A stretch of 8,074 nucleotides of DNA from Deltaproteobacteria bacterium (GTDB lineage: Bacteria; JAMCPX01), in NCBI GenBank assembly GCA_023489065.1, contig JAMDCL010000040.1:600-8673 (forward strand), given 5' to 3'. Positions 1 through 5,562 of this stretch are shown here, piece after piece (position 1 is the stretch's first letter; each line of letters opens with the position of its first letter). The position numbers were made by a program, and so were the translations under genes. Below the pieces are notes generated by a model. The model worked only from the letters and a program-made list of their open reading frames with translations, was not told the DNA's origin and did no database searches.

Positions 1-377
1 AGGTTTGCAACAGAGACGTGATCGCTGTACGACAGGGGCACAAATGCGGCAAAAGAAGCAGTAAATACAATATACGGGGCAATAATGAACAGCCATCTGT
101 CCGCGTAAAAAGGAATAATATCTTCTTTGAGCAGCAGCTTCACACCGTCGGCAACGAACTGTAAAAGACCGTAAGGGCCGACCCTGTTCGGTCCTATCCT
201 TGCCTGGATGTCCCCTGCAACCTTCCTTTCGGCATACGTAGCAAAGCCTTCATACAGTAAGGAAACGGCAAGTACAATCGCAGCGGAAACAACCATGATA
301 AGAATGGTTATGAGCAACCGTGTCAGCGGCATGGTTGTGGGCATACCCGAAAGAATACGGTTTATAAGTTCTGTCAT
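1..377 (-). CDS. nuoH: NADH-quinone oxidoreductase subunit H (NuoH), N-terminal part; gene runs off the window
   Basis: Membrane subunit of respiratory complex I that forms much of the quinone chamber where the peripheral arm meets the proton-pumping arm. Only the first 125 residues are in the window; the gene continues past base 1. Translating the minus strand gives a hydrophobic first helix (about residues 18-42), then the family hallmark at about residues 48-86: [20 protein letters not shown] followed by [20 protein letters not shown], then a second hydrophobic stretch from about 95. This charged loop is the most conserved part of NuoH and lies at the quinone site. The ATG start at 377 overlaps the nuoD stop codon as ATGA, and GGAG lies about 9 bases upstream, so translation is probably coupled to nuoD. 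In the common 14-gene order nuoE, F and G lie between nuoD and nuoH; here they do not. Family identity is very secure. Confidence 0.97.
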   Translation of the reverse strand, partial: MTELINRILSGMPTTMPLTRLLITILIMVVSAAIVLAVSLLYEGFATYAERKVAGDIQARIGPNRVGPYGLLQFVADGVKLLLKEDIIPFYADRWLFIIAPYIVFTASFAAFVPLSYSDHVSVAN

Positions 378-1492
378 CGGTCAATCTCCGGCAGGATGAT
401 ATCCATGCTTCCTATAATGGCTATAAGGTCTGCTATCATGACGCCCCGTGCAAGTTTCGGGAAAATGCTGAGGTTTGCAAAGGACGGCGCCCTGATTTTC
501 AATCGGTATGGTTTCGTGGAGCCGTCACTGACAAGATAAAAGCCAAGTTCTCCCCTCGGGTTTTCTGCACGGACATACACCTCGCCAGCGGGAGGCTTCA
601 ATACCTTGGAGACCTTTGCGGTGTAATCGCCCGGTGCAAGCAGATCAAGGCACTGCCTGACTATTTTTGCCGATTGCTCCATTTCGTAGATACGCATCAT
701 GTACCTGTCCCATGCATCGCCGGTCTTGCCCATCTCGCCCTTTCCGACCGGTATATCGAAATCAAGTTCGTTATAGATAAGGTATGGCTCTTCACGCCTG
801 AGATCCCACTTGATGCCGGATGCCCTGAGGTTCGGGCCGGTTATACCATAATCAATAGCATCTTCGGGACTTATGACCGCGATGTTTGCAAGTCTCTTGA
901 TAAAAATAGTATTGTAGGAAAGCAGTTCGTTGTACTCTTTTATCTTGGCAGGAAAATAATCAAGGAACTCTCTTGTTTTTTCGATAAAACCGCCGGGAAT
1001 GTCCTTGGAAACGCCGCCAATTCTAATATAGTTATATGTCAGTCTGGCCCCGCATGCGATTTCGAACAGGTCGTTGATAAATTCCCGCTCCCGTATTCCA
1101 AAAAGAAAAGGCGTGAAAGCACCCATGTCGGAAGAAAAGGATCCAAAGGCTATCAGATGGCTCGAGATTCTGTTCAATTCGGCCATGATAACCCGCAGGA
1201 TCTGCGCCCTGCGCGGGACTTCGATGTTCAGAAGCTTCTCCACGGTCATTGCATACGCAAGGTTACAGTTCATGGAGGCGAGGTAGTCCAGCCGGTCCGT
1301 GAACGGAGTGAACTGCGGGTATGTCACCCGCTCTGCTATCTTCTCGAGTGCCCTGTGGAGGTAACCGATGTACGGCTTGACACCGCTTAAGACCTCACCG
1401 TCAGTCGTTACCAGCAATCTGAGTACACCATGGGTACTCGGATGCTGCGGTCCCATATTTACCTGCATGAATTTTTCATCGGTGTTCGGCAT
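374..1492 (-). CDS. nuoD: NADH-quinone oxidoreductase subunit D (NuoD, 49 kDa subunit)
   Basis: Peripheral-arm subunit of complex I which, with NuoB, forms the quinone-reduction site; it descends from the large subunit of [NiFe] hydrogenases. The 372 residues match a stand-alone NuoD, not the fused NuoCD of enterobacteria. Visible landmarks are the N-terminal loop [13 protein letters not shown] (residues 14-26), the 49-kDa signature [10 protein letters not shown] (45-54), and DRLDY ending at Tyr70, which by homology is the quinone-contacting tyrosine (the loop histidines are the other contact). The chain ends in the usual way, with [19 protein letters not shown]. The hydrogenase metal-ligand cysteines are absent, as expected. 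The ATG at 1492 directly abuts the nuoC stop (TAG then ATG, no gap). Only a weak GGGA lies upstream, so initiation probably depends on ribosomes finishing nuoC. Its own TGA overlaps the nuoH start by 4 bases. Confidence 0.98.
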   Translation of the reverse strand: MPNTDEKFMQVNMGPQHPSTHGVLRLLVTTDGEVLSGVKPYIGYLHRALEKIAERVTYPQFTPFTDRLDYLASMNCNLAYAMTVEKLLNIEVPRRAQILRVIMAELNRISSHLIAFGSFSSDMGAFTPFLFGIREREFINDLFEIACGARLTYNYIRIGGVSKDIPGGFIEKTREFLDYFPAKIKEYNELLSYNTIFIKRLANIAVISPEDAIDYGITGPNLRASGIKWDLRREEPYLIYNELDFDIPVGKGEMGKTGDAWDRYMMRIYEMEQSAKIVRQCLDLLAPGDYTAKVSKVLKPPAGEVYVRAENPRGELGFYLVSDGSTKPYRLKIRAPSFANLSIFPKLARGVMIADLIAIIGSMDIILPEIDR

Positions 1493-1966
1493 CTAAACAT
1501 CCCATGTATGGTATCGTTTCGGATACACATAATCCTTTCGTAAAGGATGGCCTTCCCAGTCCTCGGGCAGAAGTATGCGCCTGAGATCCGAATGGCCGTC
1601 AAACACAATGCCCAGGAGATCGTATGCCTCGCGCTCGTACCAATTGGCCCCCGGCCAGATCTGCTCCACGGTTTGCACGTGCGGATTGTTCCTGTCCAGC
1701 TCCACTTTTATCGTGATCTTATGTTTCTGTTTCATCGAGTGGAGATGATAGACAACAGCCATCTTGCCCTGATCTTTCAGATCGACACCGCTCAGACACA
1801 TCAGTGATGTGAAGTCCATGCCGTCTTCTTCCTTGAGAAACCTGCACACGTCGGTAATTGCATCGGTTTCAACAAGAACGGAAGGAGGTAAGGTACTCTC
1901 AATAAGCTGTTTTATCTTCCCACCGAATTTTTCCGACAAGATCCCGTAAATCTTCTTTGGTTCCAT
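1493..1966 (-). CDS. nuoC: NADH-quinone oxidoreductase subunit C (NuoC, 30 kDa subunit)
   Basis: Peripheral-arm subunit of complex I that packs against NuoD and NuoB and helps assemble the connecting module; it has no cofactor. The C-terminal half carries the 30-kDa signature: IWPGANWYEREAYDLLGIVF at about residues 103-122, then DLRRILLPEDWEGHPLRKDY at about 127-146. I chose the start at 1966, giving 157 residues beginning MEPKKIYG, for two reasons. Its ATG shares one base with the nuoB stop (TAATG), and GGTGA lies 7 bases upstream. The reading frame stays open to an ATG at 2053, but that start would add 29 charged residues lying wholly over the nuoB C-terminus and looks spurious. The 157-residue length is usual for an unfused NuoC. 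The TAG stop is followed immediately by the nuoD ATG. Confidence 0.97.
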   Translation of the reverse strand: MEPKKIYGILSEKFGGKIKQLIESTLPPSVLVETDAITDVCRFLKEEDGMDFTSLMCLSGVDLKDQGKMAVVYHLHSMKQKHKITIKVELDRNNPHVQTVEQIWPGANWYEREAYDLLGIVFDGHSDLRRILLPEDWEGHPLRKDYVYPKRYHTWDV

Positions 1967-2451
1967 TATTTTTTCACCAGGTTCTTTTCTTCCATTATCT
2001 TGTTCTGCAGTTTCATGATCCCCTCTATCAATGCCTCGGGCTTTGGCGGGCATCCGGGAATATACACATCAACCGGGATGATCTTATCTACGCCTTTCAG
2101 GACCGAGTACGAATCTTTATAGAATGGTCCGCCGGTATTGGCACAACTGCCCATGGCAATGACATATTTTGGAGACGGCATCTGTTCGTAAAGCCTCTTT
2201 ACCCTGTCAGCCATCATGTGGGTAATGGTACCGGCAACGATCATGAGGTCGGATTGCCGCGGCGTTGCCCTGAATATTGCCCCGAACCGGTCCAGGTCAT
2301 ACCGTGCGGCTCCTGTCTGCATGAGCTCGATACCGCAGCACGCGGTAGCAAACAGCATGTACCACAGAGAGTTTTTCTTCGACCAGTTGAAAAACTTGTC
2401 AACATTGGTAAACAGAATATTGTCCGGTAATTTATCTTCCAACACTCCCAT
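1966..2451 (-). CDS. nuoB: NADH-quinone oxidoreductase subunit B (NuoB/PSST), carries iron-sulfur cluster N2
   Basis: Peripheral-arm subunit of complex I holding the terminal [4Fe-4S] cluster N2, which passes electrons to quinone at the NuoB-NuoD interface. All four expected ligands are visible in the 161 residues: the adjacent pair Cys38-Cys39 in [12 protein letters not shown], Cys103 in [10 protein letters not shown], and Cys134 in [11 protein letters not shown]. The conserved basic stretch RYDLDRFG (50-57) and [12 protein letters not shown] (64-75) also match the family. The ATG at 2451 has a good ribosome binding site, AGAAGGA, 6 bases upstream; this site overlaps the end of the nuoA stop codon. 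The TAA stop shares its last base with the nuoC ATG. Nothing suggests degradation, and the family is related to hydrogenase small subunits but the CC pair and context make it NuoB. Confidence 0.98.
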   Translation of the reverse strand: MGVLEDKLPDNILFTNVDKFFNWSKKNSLWYMLFATACCGIELMQTGAARYDLDRFGAIFRATPRQSDLMIVAGTITHMMADRVKRLYEQMPSPKYVIAMGSCANTGGPFYKDSYSVLKGVDKIIPVDVYIPGCPPKPEALIEGIMKLQNKIMEEKNLVKK

Positions 2452-2457
2452 ATTTTT

Positions 2458-2464
2458 TCCTTCT
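2458..2464 (-). promoter_or_regulatory. Shine-Dalgarno site for nuoB overlapping the nuoA stop codon
   Basis: On the minus strand AGAAGGA stands 6 bases before the nuoB ATG, and its first base is the last base of the nuoA TAA stop. It is the clearest ribosome binding site inside the nuo block and supports the nuoB start. Confidence 0.75.
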
Positions 2465-2904
2465 TACTGCACCTTTCCAGGGGTGGTATCGGGCATCGTG
2501 CCGGAAAGGGCGGTATCTTCTTCATTTTCTTTAAGGTTATCGAGATCTTTAATCCAGTCAAGATCACCCATATTCCACACATACGCAAAACCGACAAGGA
2601 GGATAGCGATGAATACCAGCACATCCCAGAACGCTATCCATCCTATGGATTTGAACACCAATGCCCATGGAAACAGGAACACGGCTTCGACATCGAAAAT
2701 GACGAATATCAGAGCTATAATATAGAACCGCACATTAAAGGTGAACCAGCCGGAGCCGATGGGATCTTCGCCGCATTCATAGTTGCTCATCTTCACCACA
2801 TTGGGGTCCGCAGGCCTTATCAGCCTTGCCAACGCCATGGTAACGGCAACGAAGATGACGCCGACCGCCAAAAACATAAACACACTTGAAAAATCTATCA
2901 TCAT
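2464..2904 (-). CDS. nuoA: NADH-quinone oxidoreductase subunit A (NuoA)
   Basis: Small membrane subunit of complex I beside NuoH; its long first loop lines the entrance to the quinone chamber. The 146 residues show the three expected membrane helices (about 6-28, 60-82, 88-111). Between the first two is the conserved loop with YECGEDPIGSG (42-52), whose Cys44 is the family's marker cysteine. The second helix carries the conserved acidic pair in IFDVEAVFLFPWA (Asp71, Glu73), implicated in proton transfer. After the last helix there is an acidic, probably disordered tail (about 113-146) longer than in the shortest family members. Translation can begin at either of two tandem ATG codons (2904 or 2901). 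A modest AGG lies 9 bases before the first. This is the first gene of the nuo block and follows the only sizeable intergenic gap. Twelve bases separate its TAA stop from nuoB. Confidence 0.97.
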   Translation of the reverse strand: MMIDFSSVFMFLAVGVIFVAVTMALARLIRPADPNVVKMSNYECGEDPIGSGWFTFNVRFYIIALIFVIFDVEAVFLFPWALVFKSIGWIAFWDVLVFIAILLVGFAYVWNMGDLDWIKDLDNLKENEEDTALSGTMPDTTPGKVQ

Positions 2905-2916
2905 ATTTTTTAACCT

Positions 2917-2929
2917 GTATACTGTATAC
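2917..2929. repeat. 13-base inverted repeat GTATAC-N-GTATAC in the nuoA leader
   Basis: The plus strand reads GTATACTGTATAC, a perfect inverted repeat around one central base. The same bases, with one more to the left, also form a tandem repeat (TGTATAC twice, 2916-2929). It lies between the -10 candidate and the nuoA start. In DNA it has the shape of an operator for a dimeric repressor, and would fall just after the expected transcription start. In RNA it could fold as a 5-pair hairpin with a CAG loop ending right at the AGG ribosome binding site. The symmetry is seen directly; a regulatory role is inferred and I cannot name a regulator. Confidence 0.4.
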
Positions 2930-2938
2930 GCTTGCTAC

Positions 2939-2961
2939 ATTATAAAATAAAACCTTGTCAA
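2939..2961 (-). promoter_or_regulatory. Candidate sigma-70 type promoter for the nuo genes
   Basis: On the minus strand a perfect TATAAT occupies 2939-2944, 35 bases before the nuoA ATG, in AT-rich DNA. This predicts transcription starting near 2932 and a leader of about 28 bases. A perfect TTGACA lies at 2956-2961, but the spacer is only 11 bases, well below the normal 16-18, so the two hexamers probably do not work as a pair. At 17-base spacing the -35 position reads AATTCC, which is poor. The -10 box is therefore the main support, together with its position in the only intergenic gap. Activator dependence is possible. Confidence 0.45.
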
Positions 2962-2999
2962 GGAATTGTAAAGTTTTCAGGGAGGAGAGAAACGAGATT

Positions 3000-4448
3000 T
3001 TAAACCGGTTTGGTGTACACCAGTCTGGGTTCCCGTGCGGCCTTGACCTCGTCGACCCTCCTGACCGGAGTGGTATGCGGTGCATCGAGAACGACCTGGG
3101 GATCAGTTTTACATTCCTCTGCAATGGTTTTCATCGCATCGATAAAGCGGTCAATCTCATCCTTGGATTCCGTCTCCGTCGGTTCGATCATGATGGCGCC
3201 ATGAACAATCAGGGGGAAATAAATCGTAGGGGGGTGAAAGCCGAAATCGATCAGGCGTTTTGCTATATCTATGGTCTTGACGCCGTTTTGGTTCTGATAC
3301 GCGTCATTAAAAACAACCTCGTGCAATGTCTGCGTGCTGTATGGGAGGTTATAGATATCCTTTAACATCGCCCTGATATAGTTCGCATTGAGTGTGGCAA
3401 ACGCGGAAACCTCTTTCGCCCCTTCGATACCGAGCATGCGCATGTAGGAATATGCGCGGATGATAATGCCGACGTTACCGTAAAAACCGATCATCCTTCC
3501 GATAGTGTTTTTGGCGGTATAGTCCAGAGCATAATCGTTGCCATTCTTTGCAATGACCGGCACGGGGAGGAATTCCCTCAACCGCGATGCAACGCCGATA
3601 ACACCCGCACCCGGGCCTCCGCTACCATGAGGCGTGGCAAACGTTTTATGGAGGTTGAGATGTACGATATCCGCGCCCATGTCCCCGTACCTCGCCTTGC
3701 CGAGCAGTGCGTTGAAATTGGCACCGTCGATATACACCAGGCCGCCTGCATCGTGGATATTCTTTGCGATCTCAACTATCTGCGATTCGAAAATACCGAG
3801 TGTGTTGGGCACGGTGAGCATGATACCGGCGATGTCGTCATTGATATACGGCCGCAGCATATCAGCCTCTATCATGCCGTGACTTCCGGACGGTATGTTC
3901 AAAATCTTGAACCCTGCCATTGCGGCGCTCGCCGGATTTGTTCCGTGCGCCGTATCCGGTATGATGATGGTGTGCTTGTTCGTTCTGTTGACCTTGTGAT
4001 ACTTTGCCGCCATCAGCATACCGGCAAGCTCACCATGGGCACCTGCGGCAAGCTGCAGGGAAAATGCATCCATGCCGGTAACGGTTTTCAGGTATTGTTC
4101 CGTATTGTATAAGAGCTTTACTATACCCTGTGTCATATGCCCGGGTACCAGAGGATGGAGCAGAGAAAAACCATCATAGTTCGCTGCCTTTTCCATGAGC
4201 TTTGGATTGTATTTCATGGTACACGAACCAAGCGGATACATACCGGAATCAAGACTGTGGTTCATGTAAGAAAGCCGGGTAAAGTGCCGTACAACCTCGG
4301 GCTCGCTTAAATCCGGCATGCCTCCGATGTCATCCCTCAGATATGACTTCGGTATATCGGACGGGACAGGATAAGATTGTGCATTCATACTCCGCGCTTC
4401 CGTGTGGTATTCCATAATTACTCTTTCTTTGATAATGGGTTTATTCAT
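3000..4448 (-). CDS. gcvPB: Glycine dehydrogenase (decarboxylating) subunit 2, P-protein beta chain
   Basis: PLP-dependent half of the P-protein of the glycine cleavage system, which decarboxylates glycine and passes the aminomethyl group to the lipoyl arm of H-protein in the cytoplasm. In two-subunit organisms it works as a complex with GcvPA. The 482 residues fit the family. Visible features are YPLGSCTMKYNPK (71-83), LQLAAGAHGELAG (131-143), DTAHGTNPASAA (165-176), and IVHLNLHKTFATPHGSGGPG (261-280), where Lys268 is the expected PLP-binding lysine. The ATG at 4448 is 4 bases after the rodA stop, and a strong GAGGAGG lies 9 bases upstream; an internal Met12 has no comparable site. The first 25 or so residues lack the LIFE-x-S start common in the family. 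The partner gcvPA, and gcvT and gcvH, are not next to it. Its position at the end of a cell-wall gene block is unusual. Family identity is secure. Confidence 0.96.
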   Translation of the reverse strand: MNKPIIKERVIMEYHTEARSMNAQSYPVPSDIPKSYLRDDIGGMPDLSEPEVVRHFTRLSYMNHSLDSGMYPLGSCTMKYNPKLMEKAANYDGFSLLHPLVPGHMTQGIVKLLYNTEQYLKTVTGMDAFSLQLAAGAHGELAGMLMAAKYHKVNRTNKHTIIIPDTAHGTNPASAAMAGFKILNIPSGSHGMIEADMLRPYINDDIAGIMLTVPNTLGIFESQIVEIAKNIHDAGGLVYIDGANFNALLGKARYGDMGADIVHLNLHKTFATPHGSGGPGAGVIGVASRLREFLPVPVIAKNGNDYALDYTAKNTIGRMIGFYGNVGIIIRAYSYMRMLGIEGAKEVSAFATLNANYIRAMLKDIYNLPYSTQTLHEVVFNDAYQNQNGVKTIDIAKRLIDFGFHPPTIYFPLIVHGAIMIEPTETESKDEIDRFIDAMKTIAEECKTDPQVVLDAPHTTPVRRVDEVKAAREPRLVYTKPV

Positions 4449-4452
4449 GCTC

Positions 4453-5562
4453 TCATGCCTCCTCGAATCTGAATTTTCTTATATAAATACTTAACAGTAT
4501 ACCGATCTCTACCATAAAAATGAGAATGGAGCTGCCTCCGTAACTCATAAACGGCAGGGTTATGCCCACGACAGGCAATATGCCTGTACTCATACCTATA
4601 TTTATAAAAAATTGCAAAAAAATGGAAAGTGTAATGCCAAAAGCAAGCATGACGCCGAACCGGTCTTTTGCGTACCGAGAAATATGAAATCCTTCAAACA
4701 ATATAAATGCAAACAAGGCAATGACAACGATGGAACCGACGAATCCCCATTCCTCGGCCAGTACGGAAAATATAAAATCGGTGTGGGATTCCGGCAAAAA
4801 ATTCAGGTGGCTCTGGGTACCCTTGAGATATCCGACACCGAACAGCTTGCCCGATCCTACCGCTATTCTTGACTGCAGCAGATGGTAGCCGGAACCGAGC
4901 GGGTCTTTGTACGGATCGACGAACGCCAGGAGCCTGGTCTTTTGATACCCTTTCATAAAATGCCAGCCCAGCGGCATTATCGTAATGAAGACTATAAGAA
5001 ACAAAAGAAACGTCCTCAGCTTGACACCGGCAAAAAGTATCACCGATGCTCCGATAAGAAGTATGATAATGGCTGTTCCGAGGTCCGGTTGTTTCAGGAT
5101 CAATACGAAAGGGACCATGATATACAGAATCGGAAGGATGAGGGGGGTCAGGGTATACCCGTTTTCAATCCAGTGCTCGTCGAAATAGGTCGACAGTACG
5201 AGCAAAAGAGAAAATTTTGCAAGTTCCGAGGGCTGGAAAGAAAAAAAGCCGAGAGACAGCCATCGTTGTGCACCATAGGCCGTCCTCCCCTTCACGATGG
5301 TTATCAGGATGAAAAGGATCGTAATGGCGTAAAGGACAAGAGAGAGTTTCTTCCACATCCGGTAATCCATGTATGCAAATACAAACATGGCGATTGTCCC
5401 GATACCGAACCAGATGAGCTGCTTATAGAAAAGCGGCGATATGCCCTGCTTGCTTCCCTGCATACCCATGGTTGCGCTGTACAGGTTCATAAGAGACACG
5501 ACGATCAGCAAAAAGAGCGGTAAGAGAAGATTATAATCAAGCAAAGGAGTGTTGCGCTTCAT
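4453..5562 (-). CDS. rodA: Rod-shape peptidoglycan polymerase RodA (SEDS family)
   Basis: Integral membrane glycosyltransferase that polymerises lipid II into glycan strands for side-wall growth, working with the PBP2 transpeptidase encoded just upstream. The 369 residues are mostly hydrophobic, consistent with about ten membrane helices. Family landmarks are AQRWLSLGFFSFQPSELAK (98-116), LKQPDLGTA (156-164), the extracellular loop with LPESHTDFIFSVLAEEWGF (256-274), and the C-terminal VVGITLPFMSYGGSS (331-345). Asp262 in the HTDF motif is the aspartate required for catalysis in RodA. RodA and FtsW share these motifs; the pairing with mreCD and PBP2 points to RodA. The ATG at 5562 overlaps the mrdA stop as ATGA, and GGAG lies a few bases upstream. 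The C-terminal codons also provide the ribosome binding site of gcvPB. Confidence 0.97.
   Translation of the reverse strand: MKRNTPLLDYNLLLPLFLLIVVSLMNLYSATMGMQGSKQGISPLFYKQLIWFGIGTIAMFVFAYMDYRMWKKLSLVLYAITILFILITIVKGRTAYGAQRWLSLGFFSFQPSELAKFSLLLVLSTYFDEHWIENGYTLTPLILPILYIMVPFVLILKQPDLGTAIIILLIGASVILFAGVKLRTFLLFLIVFITIMPLGWHFMKGYQKTRLLAFVDPYKDPLGSGYHLLQSRIAVGSGKLFGVGYLKGTQSHLNFLPESHTDFIFSVLAEEWGFVGSIVVIALFAFILFEGFHISRYAKDRFGVMLAFGITLSIFLQFFINIGMSTGILPVVGITLPFMSYGGSSILIFMVEIGILLSIYIRKFRFEEA
4458..4464 (-). promoter_or_regulatory. Strong Shine-Dalgarno site for gcvPB embedded in the last codons of rodA
   Basis: The minus strand reads GAGGAGG, formed by the RodA codons for its final Glu-Glu-Ala. 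It stands 9 bases before the gcvPB ATG, and the rodA TGA falls between the two. This decides the gcvPB start and implies coupled translation from rodA. Confidence 0.8.

Noticed and set aside
674..1390. Long open frame on the plus strand (238 codons) opposite nuoD
   Set aside because: It lies wholly inside well-supported nuoD, its translation resembles no family I know, and it reflects codon bias of the opposite strand.
1967..2053. Upstream ATG for nuoC that would add 29 residues
   Set aside because: The added residues overlap nuoB and match nothing in NuoC. The start at 1966 has a ribosome binding site and a TAATG junction.
2915..2930. Possible LexA (SOS) box at CTGTATACTGTATACG
   Set aside because: The left half CTGT fits, but the right half reads TACG and not ACAG at the required spacing.
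2945..2966. Terminator-like hairpin CCTTGACAAGG with a T-rich tail
   Set aside because: The stem has only four pairs with a 3-base loop, too weak to call a terminator; noted under the boundary finding instead.
2777..3124. Minus-strand open frame crossing the gcvPB-nuoA gap (115 codons)
   Set aside because: It overlaps the ends of two secure genes in another frame and spans the promoter region; no recognisable protein results.
4882..5523. Open frame of 213 codons on the plus strand opposite rodA, rich in charged residues
   Set aside because: It is antisense to the membrane-protein gene rodA; the charged composition is what the complement of hydrophobic codons yields.
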